Origin: Bacillota bacterium
GTDB lineage: Bacteria > Bacillota > Clostridia > Christensenellales > Aristaeellaceae
NCBI GenBank assembly: GCA_023444095.1
Contig: JAEZRP010000002.1
Span: forward strand, 1 to 64,000
Direction of reading: 5' to 3'
Length of the DNA stretch: 64,000 nt
In this document: one piece after another, positions 26,330-34,902 of the stretch
Numbering within the stretch: position 1 is the first letter of the stretch
How the letters are laid out: every line of letters begins with the position of its first letter
Program-made: the position numbers and the translations under genes
Notes under the pieces: generated by a model
The model's database searches: none
Seen by the model: only the letters and a program-made list of their open reading frames with translations
What the model was told of the DNA's origin: nothing

Positions 26330-26845
26330 TCATTCATTCGTGACGCGCATGTTGTTTCGTTCCCGTTTCGCAAGCATTGCCTTCATATGAATGATTCTCG
26401 GCCGGTTATACCGCTGCGCGATCATACACGGGAGGTTGGCCGCCAGTGCATAGATCAGCATGAGTACGAGGATGGACGGCGGGGCAATCAGACCGAATAC
26501 CCAGAACGGCACGATCGCGAGGAGATGGGTCAGTTCGGCGCGGCAGGATTCGATCAGAAACCGTTCCAGGTTTCCCTGCGAATAATCGTTCAGGGACTTT
26601 TTTCGGTAACCACCCTTCGTCACCGCGGCTCCGTCCGGCAAAAGGCGCTTCCAACGGTGGACGCCCAGATGAAGATAGAATCGGCCACCCTTTTCCCATT
26701 TAAACATCCGATACGGAAACCGGTCCGGCGACAGCAGACGATCCGGTATCCTGAGCGCAATGAGGGCAGCGCAAACCTGAAAGACAAACCATCCCGCAAA
26801 GCACAAAACGACGGTCAAAGGTGTCGACAGGAACAAAATCTGCAT
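26330..26845 (-). CDS. CrtO-like acyltransferase (glycosyl-diaponeurosporenoate type)
   Basis: A 171-residue membrane protein resembling staphylococcal CrtO, which acylates a glycosylated carotenoid in the last step of staphyloxanthin synthesis. It has an N-terminal membrane span, WKRLLPDGA, GGYRKKSL, the FLIESCRAELTH block, two spans and the end AANLPCMIAQRYNRPR typical of this family. The ATG at 26845 follows GGGAGAAG and starts one base after the glycosyltransferase stop. An alternative TTG at 26863 is less likely. Substrate here is unproven because no carotenoid synthase is in the window. Confidence 0.8.
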   Translation of the reverse strand: MQILFLSTPLTVVLCFAGWFVFQVCAALIALRIPDRLLSPDRFPYRMFKWEKGGRFYLHLGVHRWKRLLPDGAAVTKGGYRKKSLNDYSQGNLERFLIESCRAELTHLLAIVPFWVFGLIAPPSILVLMLIYALAANLPCMIAQRYNRPRIIHMKAMLAKRERNNMRVTNE

Positions 26846-26846
26846 G

Positions 26847-27938
26847 CTACTTCTCCCATCCAATGTCTCGGCCCTTCCAACGAACCGGAAGCCTCAGGGC
26901 CTTTTTGGCGAATGAAATTGCGAAAACCCACAGGAAAACCGCGAGGGACACGGGGTAAGCGGCGATTGTCGAAGGCCGAAAACTGCCGATGCGGCTTGCA
27001 ATGCGTCTGAGCTCCAATCCCCAAAGGACGTAAAGCGGCGCGTTTGCCAAAAGCGTTCCCCAATCCCCGACCGCGGCAGACCGGATCATCCGAAAGGGCA
27101 CGGAGGCGCAGCCCATCACCCAGACAAAGACGAGGAAAAATAGCCAAACGGGCGTCCTGGCGGCCCCCGTCGCGAAGTTCTTCGTCCACCCTTCGAGGAA
27201 AGAGCGAAAGCCGTCCCGGTACATGCGGAATGAGATGAGAGGGTCTCCAATGGATAGCCGGAACTGGAATCCCACCGTACGAAGCCGTTCGCCAAGCGCC
27301 AAATCCTCTACGACGGAAGAACGGACGCCGGTAAAGCCACCAACTTGCGCAAGGGTTGATTTCCGGGTCAGGATCACGGGGCCGAAAAGCCCGATGCCGC
27401 GCGGGCGGGGCAGAGCCGCCCCGTTCGCGCCGAACTGCAGCGCATTGAAAAAGAGGGAAAGCTGCTCGTACCCAGCCGGCATGCTGTGATACGGCTGCAC
27501 GGACAGGACGCTGTCTCCCGCTCCGAATTCCGCCATGAGAGACGCGAGCGCATCCGGTGCGAGCCGCACATCGGCATCGAGAAAAAGAATCACTTCGCCC
27601 CGCGCGGCTCGAAACCCTGTCTCACATGCCCACGTCTTCCCCAACCAGCCTTCCGGGCGTGCCGGGGAACAGATGACGCGCGCGCCGTGCACGCCTGCGA
27701 CTTGCGCGGTTGCGTCGGTGGAATCATCGTCCACGCATAGGACCTCGAGCGGTTGAACCGTCTGCCTTTCGAGATCCCCAAGCAGCTCCGGGAGGGTGTT
27801 CGCCTCGTTTCGTGCGGGAATCACGACGGACAAATGATTCGCTCTCCCGGTTACCGCGTGCCTCAGGCGCGGGAACTGGTAAAACAAGATCCGACTCGCA
27901 ATCAGCCCGGCCATTCCCGTCAATAGTCCTGTGATCAT
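26847..27938 (-). CDS. Family 2 glycosyltransferase (CrtQ-like)
   Basis: A 363-residue membrane-anchored GT-A glycosyltransferase. An N-terminal hydrophobic span is followed by SVVIPARNEA, CVDDDSTD, the DxD metal site in LFLDADVRLA, and the acceptor motif SVVEDLALGERL. Three to four C-terminal membrane spans end the protein. The arrangement matches 4,4'-diaponeurosporenoate glycosyltransferase. Its ATG overlaps the stop of the oxidoreductase gene as ATGA, and its stop abuts the CrtO-like gene, so the three are translationally coupled. Confidence 0.85.
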   Translation of the reverse strand: MITGLLTGMAGLIASRILFYQFPRLRHAVTGRANHLSVVIPARNEANTLPELLGDLERQTVQPLEVLCVDDDSTDATAQVAGVHGARVICSPARPEGWLGKTWACETGFRAARGEVILFLDADVRLAPDALASLMAEFGAGDSVLSVQPYHSMPAGYEQLSLFFNALQFGANGAALPRPRGIGLFGPVILTRKSTLAQVGGFTGVRSSVVEDLALGERLRTVGFQFRLSIGDPLISFRMYRDGFRSFLEGWTKNFATGAARTPVWLFFLVFVWVMGCASVPFRMIRSAAVGDWGTLLANAPLYVLWGLELRRIASRIGSFRPSTIAAYPVSLAVFLWVFAISFAKKALRLPVRWKGRDIGWEK

Positions 27939-29518
27939 GGACGTTTCCTCCGAAGCGCCCGGGCGGACGCATCCGCCGCCAGCCTTCCCGTCAGGATCGA
28001 GACCGGAAGGCCGGATGGGCTGAACGTCCACTGTCCCGCCTGAAAGATGTGCGGGACGGGCGTTCGCACGGATCGAGCGATCTTTGGAAGCCTTGATTCC
28101 GCGGGCATTGCTTCGCCAAAGGCCCAGCCCGTGATCGCGCCGTCCGTGTTCCCGGTCCTTTTCTCGATGGTGAGGGGACTGGCACAGGAAGAATCTGTGA
28201 CCGCCGCACCGATCCCAGGCAACGCCTGATCCAGCTGGGCGAGGACGGCTTCCAAGCAAAGCGCCTCAAATTCGGAATACCAGCCCGCGCGCGCAATGGT
28301 TCTGACGAGGTCGATGGGGAAGAGCGTACTGACGATGAGGCCGGTCCGCCCTTCCGGCGCGAGGGAGGCATCGCGCAGAACCGGACAGGATATTTCGAAG
28401 GTCGTCCATGCGAGGAACCGGCGAACCCACGCTGTGAGATCACGCTTCCCGGAATCCGAAAGACGGATCCAGCTGTCCACCCCGAGACTCGACAGGCCTT
28501 GTGTCGCCGGCGTGTAGAAGCAGTGCGCCCCGAACGCCTGATGAATGACCTCGGGGACAAGGTCCAGCGACAGAAAGACGGAAAGCACCGAATCTCCCCC
28601 GCGCCCGCGCGCGACTTTCTCTGTCTGCGCTTGAAATGCACGCGACGCATCCGGCGAATTGCCAAGCGCACGATAGAACGCTTTCTGATCCGCTGCCCAG
28701 ATGAGCGTCCGATAGCCGATATTGCGTCCTTCCGCCGTGCATGCCACCCGCTGATGGGGATCGATTCGCGCAATCTCCGTTTTGCATTCGATCTCCCCGC
28801 CGTGCTCCCGGATGAAGTCCGCCATCTTCCGCGCCAGCGCGCCTGTTCCCCCCTTCGGGTAGAGATAATCCAGGTACAAGCCGAAATAACTCAGCGCGAA
28901 AAAGCCGGGGGTGTCGCGGAAGAAATGCTGCGCGATCATGTCGATCAAGGCGCGGTTCCGCGTCAGCTTCGTCAAATGCGCCTCGACGGGCATCTGAAAC
29001 CGCTCGACCTTTCGCATGCTTCGCTGATAGCGGACGAGCCATGGAAGGAGGGTGTGAAGGAGATATTTGGGATCTTTTTTGAAGTCCACGAACAGCGGGT
29101 TATCGATGCCGTACAGCACGTCCATGATTTCCATGACGCGGCGAATCTCAGCCTGTATGGCGGCGACGTCGCCCGCGTTTTCCGGGAAGAGGCTTTTCAG
29201 CATGTCGCCGTAAGCGTCCAGCCCGCCTTCCGCCAGTCGCACGATTCGTTCTCCGATGCGAATCGAAACCGGATTGGGCAAGAAATCCATCTTAATGCCC
29301 AAGTCGTTCAGCATCGGACGAATCACGCCGGAGTTTTCGACCGCACGCAGTCCAGCGTCGAAGTGGATGCTACTGCGTCTAAAATCTGCGACGAGCCCGC
29401 CGGGTTTCTCGCTCCGCTCGCAGATTTGGACGTAATATCCGGCCTTCGCGAGATAAGCAGCCGCCGTGAGTCCAGCCATGCCCGCGCCGACGACGAGAGC
29501 GTCGTATCTTTCGTTCAT
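27935..29518 (-). CDS. FAD-dependent phytoene desaturase-like oxidoreductase (CrtN/CrtP type)
   Basis: A 527-residue flavoprotein of the carotenoid desaturase/retinol saturase superfamily. The dinucleotide-binding motif VVGAGMAGLTAAAYLAKAGY has glycines 11, 13 and 16, followed by ERSEKPGG. The C-terminal FAD segment is IFQAGQWTFSPSGLPVSILTGRLAA. An upstream ATG (29542) and a TTG are possible but lack a ribosome-binding site. It heads the cluster with the CrtQ-like and CrtO-like genes. In staphyloxanthin synthesis CrtN and CrtP have this fold; which reaction this one performs is not clear. Confidence 0.85.
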   Translation of the reverse strand: MNERYDALVVGAGMAGLTAAAYLAKAGYYVQICERSEKPGGLVADFRRSSIHFDAGLRAVENSGVIRPMLNDLGIKMDFLPNPVSIRIGERIVRLAEGGLDAYGDMLKSLFPENAGDVAAIQAEIRRVMEIMDVLYGIDNPLFVDFKKDPKYLLHTLLPWLVRYQRSMRKVERFQMPVEAHLTKLTRNRALIDMIAQHFFRDTPGFFALSYFGLYLDYLYPKGGTGALARKMADFIREHGGEIECKTEIARIDPHQRVACTAEGRNIGYRTLIWAADQKAFYRALGNSPDASRAFQAQTEKVARGRGGDSVLSVFLSLDLVPEVIHQAFGAHCFYTPATQGLSSLGVDSWIRLSDSGKRDLTAWVRRFLAWTTFEISCPVLRDASLAPEGRTGLIVSTLFPIDLVRTIARAGWYSEFEALCLEAVLAQLDQALPGIGAAVTDSSCASPLTIEKRTGNTDGAITGWAFGEAMPAESRLPKIARSVRTPVPHIFQAGQWTFSPSGLPVSILTGRLAADASARALRRKRP

Positions 29519-29581
29519 CGGATGATCCACCGCTTTCTGCATATTGTGAATCGGCAACCATTTTGATATAGATACATACCC

Positions 29582-29610
29582 GTTATAAGGGAAGTGAATC
29601 CAAAATGCAA
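29582..29610 (-). promoter_or_regulatory. Promoter of the carotenoid-type operon
   Basis: On the minus strand TTGCAT (29610-29605) and TATAAC (29587-29582) are 17 bases apart, about 65 bases before the oxidoreductase start. The 315-base gap 29519-29833 otherwise holds only the divergent MATE promoter. Confidence 0.7.
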
Positions 29611-29772
29611 GGGTTTATTTCCTGTTTTCCGTACAATCGCCACCTCCCACCTCCAGCGGTACGAACTTCGGCGGAAACAACGGGAAAATGACAAACGGAA
29701 CGATGTCCTCTTAAAACCGTCACCCATCCGAAAGGTCGAATAAGTTACCACAGATATTCCGTTCATGCTGGA

Positions 29773-29801
29773 TTGACAGAAACGTCCGGTTCGTCTACAC
29801 T
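29773..29801 (+). promoter_or_regulatory. Promoter of second MATE gene
   Basis: TTGACA at 29773-29778 and TACACT at 29796-29801 are 17 bases apart, about 30 bases before the gene. Confidence 0.78.
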
Positions 29802-29833
29802 GGTATCCGCATGATTAGGTCCGAGGAAAGATG

Positions 29834-31210
29834 ATGACAGCGATGAAAAACACGTACGACTTGACCCGGGGCGGAATTCTAAAAAAACTACTGCTGGTAG
29901 CGGTGCCGATTATGGGAACGCAGTTGATGCAAATGGCATACAATCTGACCGATATGTTCTGGTTGGGACGCACGGAACAGTCTGTGATGTCAGTGGCAGC
30001 CAGTGGGCTGGCGGGCATGTTCCTTTGGCTCGGCATGGCGCTATTGATGATCGGGCGTATGGGCTCGGAGATTGGCACGTCGCAGAACCTGGGCAGGGGT
30101 AACGTCGATGCCGCGCAGGGATATGCGCAGGATTCGACCCGGATTGCTCTTTTGTTGGGTGCTTTGTACGGACTGACTCTGATGACGCTGACCGGACCGC
30201 TGGTCTCGCTTTTGCAGGTCAAAGATCCGGATGTGTTTGCGAACACCTGCGCCTACCTGCGCATCGTAGGGGCAGGCATTCCTTTTACTTATGCGTCAGC
30301 CGCGATTACAGGCGCGTTCAACGGCGCAGGCAATTCCCGGCTCAGTTTTTGGGCAAACGCTGTAGGACTACTTGTCAACATGGTGTTGGATCCTTTGATG
30401 ATCCTGGTATGGGATTGGGGCGTAAGCGGCGCGGCGGTAGCCACGTTGATCGCACAGGTGACGGTATGCGCGCTGTTTCTGTGGTTTGCCAAACGTCACA
30501 GTCATAGGCCGTTTCAGCACTTTCATATTCTTGGGCTCATGGATCTGGTCCGAGTGCGACAGATCCTGCGCTGGAGTTTGCCGGTCGCTGTGGAGAGCGG
30601 TGCATTTACGGCGCTTGCGATGGTGGTTACCGGCATGATATCCGCATGGTATGGGGAAACGGCCCTAGCCGTGCAGCGCGTGGGCGGCCAGATTGAATCG
30701 CTGTCCTGGCTGATCGGCGGAGGGTTTGCCTCTGCGGTTACGGCGTTTGTGGGACAGAACTACGGCGCGGGAAAGTGGGCGCGGATCCGTCGTGGTTATC
30801 GAATCGCGCTTGCATCCCTTCTGACCTGGGAAGCTCTGGTGACGTTGCTACTGGTTTTGGGCGGACGATTTTTCTTTTCGCTGTTCCTGCGCGAATCGCC
30901 TCAGATATTGGAAATGGGTGCGACCTATTTGCGAATCTTAGCCGGGTGCCAGCTTTTCATGGCGCTGGAAGGCGCGTGCGCCGGCACGTTCCGGGGAATC
31001 GGAAAAACGTTGCCACCCAGTCTGTGCAGCATCGCTTCAAACTTGATTCGCCCTGCTCTATGCTGGTTGTTTGCGCAATGGATGGGACTGAACGGAATTT
31101 GGATAGGCCTCGTAGTCTCCGCTGCGCTGCGCGGATCGCTCATGTTCGTTTGGTTCTCGCTGTATGAGCGCCGGCTGCCGCATGGAGACGAAGCAGTTTC
31201 AATATTATAG
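29834..31210 (+). CDS. MATE-family efflux transporter
   Basis: A 458-residue, 12-span multidrug-type transporter. It begins in the typical way (MKNTYDLTRGGILKKLLLVAVPIMGTQLMQMAYNLTDMFWLGR) and has GQNYGAGKWARIRRGY after the sixth to seventh span. GAGGAAAG precedes a cluster of ATGs at 29831, 29834 and 29843; 29834 is best spaced, though the family usually starts at the third. It is only distantly similar to the MATE protein at 24018, so the two are not a recent duplication. It is the last chromosomal gene before the prophage. Confidence 0.93.
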   Translation: MTAMKNTYDLTRGGILKKLLLVAVPIMGTQLMQMAYNLTDMFWLGRTEQSVMSVAASGLAGMFLWLGMALLMIGRMGSEIGTSQNLGRGNVDAAQGYAQDSTRIALLLGALYGLTLMTLTGPLVSLLQVKDPDVFANTCAYLRIVGAGIPFTYASAAITGAFNGAGNSRLSFWANAVGLLVNMVLDPLMILVWDWGVSGAAVATLIAQVTVCALFLWFAKRHSHRPFQHFHILGLMDLVRVRQILRWSLPVAVESGAFTALAMVVTGMISAWYGETALAVQRVGGQIESLSWLIGGGFASAVTAFVGQNYGAGKWARIRRGYRIALASLLTWEALVTLLLVLGGRFFFSLFLRESPQILEMGATYLRILAGCQLFMALEGACAGTFRGIGKTLPPSLCSIASNLIRPALCWLFAQWMGLNGIWIGLVVSAALRGSLMFVWFSLYERRLPHGDEAVSIL

Positions 31211-31259
31211 TTAATATTGGGTTACGATCATGGGAACACCGGATAAGGTTTAGCAAACT

Positions 31260-31293
31260 AGAACGCAGGTAAACACCGCTTGCGTTCTTTTTT
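31260..31293 (+). terminator. Rho-independent terminator of second MATE gene
   Basis: An 8-bp stem (agaacgca / tgcgttct) with a 13-base loop is followed by six T residues, about 50 bases after the stop. Confidence 0.85.
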
Positions 31294-31402
31294 ACTACAC
31301 TTATACCCGAAACCTTTCGCCAAATGAGCCTAAACGGTACCCAAAACCATATTGAGTAAATAAATACGAATAGAAGCCTTGGATTTAGTGCGAAATATAT
31401 AA

Positions 31403-31438
31403 AAAATTGTGCAAGGTTTTCATACCTTGCACAATTTT
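31403..31438 (-). terminator. Terminator of the tRNA-Pro gene (chromosomal side of attL)
   Basis: A perfect 15-bp inverted repeat (aaaattgtgcaaggt / accttgcacaatttt) with a 6-base loop. On the minus strand it begins three bases after the tRNA CCA end and is followed by a T-rich tract. It marks the end of the original tRNA transcription unit, now cut off by the prophage. Confidence 0.88.
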
Positions 31439-31440
31439 GA

Positions 31441-31485
31441 TGGTCGAGGTGACAGGATTTGAACCTGCGACCTTTTGGTCCCGAA
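31441..31485 (-). tRNA. 3' half of tRNA-Pro (CGG), prophage attL core
   Basis: Read on the minus strand, the sequence contains an anticodon loop TTCGGGA (anticodon CGG), the 3' anticodon-stem strand, variable loop AGGTC, T-arm GCAGG-TTCAAAT-CCTGT, the 3' acceptor strand CACCTCG, discriminator A and an encoded CCA. The 5' half (D-arm, 5' acceptor strand and 5' anticodon stem) is missing: sequence diverges immediately upstream of the anticodon loop. This is the pattern left at one junction when a tyrosine-integrase phage inserts at the anticodon loop. The functional tRNA should be restored at the other end, beyond the window. Confidence 0.9.
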
Positions 31486-31645
31486 GCAATCGACTAAAAT
31501 TGCATTAAATTCATATATAATCTAATAAAGCGTATATATGACCGAAATGACACCGGATAATTGAATAAATATACTATTAGAATACTTAATACCACATTTT
31601 TACCACAGTGGGTGAAAATTAAGCCACCTTTATCCGATATATGAG
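31486..31645. other. Prophage left-end arm region, no gene
   Basis: This AT-rich 160-base stretch inside attL carries AATACTTAAT (31581-31590) and ACCACAGTGGG (31602-31612). Both recur in the lysogeny-control intergenic region around 36056 and 36133. They could be integrase arm sites or repressor operators. No open frame with a ribosome-binding site is present. Confidence 0.5.
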
Positions 31646-33148
31646 CTACCCGTATAACTCCTGGTAGGCAATTTGTAGTTCCCGATCTGTCATTGCGGCA
31701 ATATAATTACATATCACCCGCATAAGGCAGATTAAAGTATTTTCAGCAGTATCAGTTTTTTGCTTCTTAGCGTCATCAATCGTTTTTTTGAATTCGTCGC
31801 GTAATTCACCTATTCCTTTTTGTGCTTTTTCATGTAGCATTTGTTCATATGAAGTATGCTTATGACCTATAAGAAAATCGATTACACATGTATCATTTAG
31901 TTGTTGTGGGTGTGAGTAATATGCTTGGAATACTTTCGAAATAATGTATGTACCCTTTGCGTCAGCCTTTTGAATTTCATAAGCGGATAATACCCAATTT
32001 GACATATTTTCCTTAAAAGCACGAAGCTGCTTTAAAAACTCATCTGTGCCGACATCATCATATGATATTAGGTTCTTTTCCTCAAATCCATTATGTGAGA
32101 GTAAATAATCCTTGAAATCAGCTTGCGACATATTATGACCTTTGACAAAACTATTAATGTTTGCTATGGATTTAGTTGTTAGTCGAGATACTAGCAAGTT
32201 GATTATTAAATGTGATAACTTGGAAAAAAACACTTCACTGCTATTAGAGGCGTCTTTACACATATCATTATAAATACGTTTGTCTTCTTTGTTAAGAAAA
32301 ACTCCGAATTTTTCTTTGATTTGTTCACACACAACACTCGGCGTGACCAAATTACCACGTATAGCGTCCTCTAAATCGTGGTGGCATTGTGCTATTTCGT
32401 CTGCTTCCGCGACTACAAACGCCTCAAACGACCATGCATAATTTGACCCTATCATCATATATTTCTCGAAGTTTTGATAAAATCCTACTTTTAATTTCTC
32501 TAGTTTTTTTGCTTTTTCGATGACTGCAGGTTCGGCATTTAAATAATCTCTTTTTTTATAGTAAGAAGAGTTTGAATGACAATACATACCATATAGAGCG
32601 AAGTTAGTAACAGAAAGCGCATAACCCGCTTTATTCGATTCAGATACAGCAACTTCAACACTATGTAAATTATGTTTAAAACCTAATGCACTACTATACT
32701 TATCAATACTACTTTCAACTTCATTTTCCGGGACATCAAATGGGCAATCTTCAATAACGTGCTTATGTTTTGGATTCATGATTTCATGAAGTATACGCTC
32801 TCCTGCATGTCCATACGGTGTATGCCCTATGTCGTGCCCGAGGGCGATAGCCTCAACTAAATCGACATCCAGCCTTAGATTAGCAGCAATTGATTTTGCA
32901 ATTTGTGCTACCTCAAGCGTATGCGTGAGCCGTGTTCGCATATTGTCATTAATACCAGATATATAAACTTGAGTTTTCCCGGATAATAATCTAAAGGGTA
33001 CAGAATAGAGGACGCGATCTCTATCACGCATGAATTCTGTTCTATATCGATGAGATAACCTTTTCTCAGTTCCTTCTCTTTGGGCTATGGACAGAGGAGC
33101 CTTTAAAGACCTTAATGCAGTATACTTAAGTTTCTTGTTGCTATCCAT
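31646..33148 (-). CDS. dGTP triphosphohydrolase-like HD-domain protein
   Basis: A 500-residue protein of the dGTPase (Dgt) family, which cleaves dNTPs to nucleosides and triphosphate. HD-domain residues are H76 (LTHTLEVA) and H105-D106 (GHDIGHTPYGHAGE); the later helix EADEIAQCHHDLEDAI is characteristic of the family. The N-terminal RTEFMRDRDRVLYSVPFRLLSGKTQV also fits. The ATG at 33148 has GGGAGGT five bases upstream. The gene is clearly more AT-rich than the integrase and early genes beside it, lies between attL and the integrase, and has its own promoter. dGTPases of this type are known anti-phage factors. Confidence 0.88.
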   Translation of the reverse strand: MDSNKKLKYTALRSLKAPLSIAQREGTEKRLSHRYRTEFMRDRDRVLYSVPFRLLSGKTQVYISGINDNMRTRLTHTLEVAQIAKSIAANLRLDVDLVEAIALGHDIGHTPYGHAGERILHEIMNPKHKHVIEDCPFDVPENEVESSIDKYSSALGFKHNLHSVEVAVSESNKAGYALSVTNFALYGMYCHSNSSYYKKRDYLNAEPAVIEKAKKLEKLKVGFYQNFEKYMMIGSNYAWSFEAFVVAEADEIAQCHHDLEDAIRGNLVTPSVVCEQIKEKFGVFLNKEDKRIYNDMCKDASNSSEVFFSKLSHLIINLLVSRLTTKSIANINSFVKGHNMSQADFKDYLLSHNGFEEKNLISYDDVGTDEFLKQLRAFKENMSNWVLSAYEIQKADAKGTYIISKVFQAYYSHPQQLNDTCVIDFLIGHKHTSYEQMLHEKAQKGIGELRDEFKKTIDDAKKQKTDTAENTLICLMRVICNYIAAMTDRELQIAYQELYG

Positions 33149-33166
33149 ACAATACCTCCCACGTAC

Positions 33167-33195
33167 ATTATACTCAAGAAGCTGATATACACTAA
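33167..33195 (-). promoter_or_regulatory. Promoter of the dGTPase-like gene
   Basis: On the minus strand TTAGTG (33195-33190) and a consensus TATAAT (33172-33167) are 17 bases apart. The -35 overlaps the last codons of the integrase gene, so the dGTPase-like gene can be expressed on its own in the lysogen. Confidence 0.7.
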
Positions 33196-34451
33196 TATAG
33201 TACATTACAGACTTCTGTGTCAAAGTCAACTGAGAAATTAACGGCTGTTAACACTCTTCTATCAATCCATTGATCGAGGTAGGATACCATTTGATTTCTT
33301 GATGTGCTCTCCCTTTCTTTTGATAGATGCGTGTAGAGATCGAGCGTTATCTTAATGTCTGCGTGTCCGAGGAAATACTGAGCAGCCTTCACCGGAACCC
33401 CAGCATCGTATAGCGCAGTTGCGAACGTATGCCTCAAATCATGCGCGCGGAATGTAAACGCGACACGAGGTTTTGTATCTTTTTTGCTGGCCTGCTTACG
33501 TTCAATGTCAGTACGCCGTCCGGCTTGATCGGTATCTTCGTCATTGAGCAGCCGTTCCATCACCGTGCAGAATTGGCGGATTCCACAGCGTACGGCGCTT
33601 TCAGAAAGCGGCCTCCCATTTGCGGATAAACATACAAGACCAACACGTTTGGATTCCGGCACGGAAGACAGCGCATCGTAAAGAGTTTGACAGATCGGAA
33701 TTGTTCGTAAGCCGGCGTCCGTCTTTGCTCGCTCTTCGATCTTCGGCTGATTTGTCTTAATGACGGCGACCTCTTTTATGTCCAGCGTTCTTTCCATCAT
33801 GTTTACGTTTTCCCACCTGAGCGCCATCATCTCGCCACGCCGTAACCCGCAAAGCATCATGAGCATTATCCAAAGACCTGTTCGCGCATCAGGATTAGAC
33901 CAATTCGTAAGGATATGATCGAACTCCCATTTTTCCAGGCACCGATGTGTTCCCTTTACATAGAGCGGACGTATCAGGTCGTCGGCTGGGTTTTCGGCGA
34001 TTATCTTGTTTTTTCTAGCTCGTTCAAACAGACGCTTTATCGCTTGGTGGTATTTATCAACCGTCGAAAAAGACATCCCTTTCACGTCGTTAAGGGCTTT
34101 TTGAAGATGGGATTCACGGACTTCTGCAACCCGCATTCGCCCGATCTTTTTCACGAGGCGGTTATATGGGGCATCATCATTCTTTAGATATGCCTCATTT
34201 ACGCGGTTTCGATATGTGGCTTTGAAAACGTCGACCCATTGTGCGACAGTAATGTTCGGATCAATTACAAGGCCGGATTCAAACCTCTGTTTGAATTCAT
34301 CACGTTTTTTTAGAGCTTCAGCCCTTGTTTGCCCATAGAAGTATTTCCGATCTGGTCGTCCATCGGGCTTAAAACCTATTTGGTATGACAGCTGAATCAA
34401 GCCATCCGGGCGCTCGCCTTTCCGTTTCCGCTTTTCCTTTTCATCGCCCAT
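33192..34451 (-). CDS. int: Phage tyrosine recombinase (integrase)
   Basis: A 419-residue integrase. An N-terminal AP2-like/arm-binding region (about 1-60), a SAM-like core-binding domain (about 65-160) and a C-terminal catalytic domain are present. The catalytic residues are R in CGLRRGEM, HxxR in HDLRHTFA, H in LGHADI and the nucleophile Y in LDLYTHLS. It catalyses insertion at the tRNA-Pro site about 1.7 kb away. The ATG overlaps the stop of the upstream zinc-ribbon gene as TAATG, so it is co-translated with it. Confidence 0.96.
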   Translation of the reverse strand: MGDEKEKRKRKGERPDGLIQLSYQIGFKPDGRPDRKYFYGQTRAEALKKRDEFKQRFESGLVIDPNITVAQWVDVFKATYRNRVNEAYLKNDDAPYNRLVKKIGRMRVAEVRESHLQKALNDVKGMSFSTVDKYHQAIKRLFERARKNKIIAENPADDLIRPLYVKGTHRCLEKWEFDHILTNWSNPDARTGLWIMLMMLCGLRRGEMMALRWENVNMMERTLDIKEVAVIKTNQPKIEERAKTDAGLRTIPICQTLYDALSSVPESKRVGLVCLSANGRPLSESAVRCGIRQFCTVMERLLNDEDTDQAGRRTDIERKQASKKDTKPRVAFTFRAHDLRHTFATALYDAGVPVKAAQYFLGHADIKITLDLYTHLSKERESTSRNQMVSYLDQWIDRRVLTAVNFSVDFDTEVCNVLY

Positions 34452-34891
34452 TATGTAGCCTCCACGAGATATGACTTACCTTCCTTTACCAGGCGAATAC
34501 CGCGGAACTCTCGAAGCAGCCAGTCAACAATTTGTTTGTCAAATTGCTTCATGAGAGATCCGCGGAAGACCACGAGCGAAATATTCCCCCTCGCGACCAA
34601 CGAGGCGGCGGAAGCTGCGCATTTTTTTCGCAGCATCAGATTCATGGATGAAGAGTCGAATTCGGCGGCAGATATTATACCGCGCTCAAAGCAATCCCGT
34701 AGGGCATTCCCTGCCTCCGGCCACCGGCCGACGCGCATCATCCTGTCGGACTCAGCCAGCATTGCATCACGATCACCATCTCCGATGATCATAAAATAAT
34801 TGGTTGAACCGCAATGTACGCAAGGAAGTTCCGCCACGGCACGGGCAAGAGCAACGTCAGTCTTGCATTTACTACACCATGCAAGCTCCAT
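34451..34891 (-). CDS. Small zinc-ribbon phage protein
   Basis: A 146-residue protein of unknown function. An N-terminal zinc ribbon (CSKC and CVHCG, about residues 5-28) is followed by a helical region. The ATG at 34891 follows GGAGG by five bases. It lies between a lipoprotein gene and the integrase, overlapping the integrase start by one base. It might act with the integrase in a regulatory role, but there is no direct evidence. Confidence 0.75.
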   Translation of the reverse strand: MELAWCSKCKTDVALARAVAELPCVHCGSTNYFMIIGDGDRDAMLAESDRMMRVGRWPEAGNALRDCFERGIISAAEFDSSSMNLMLRKKCAASAASLVARGNISLVVFRGSLMKQFDKQIVDWLLREFRGIRLVKEGKSYLVEAT

Positions 34892-34902
34892 GCTAACCTC
34901 CA

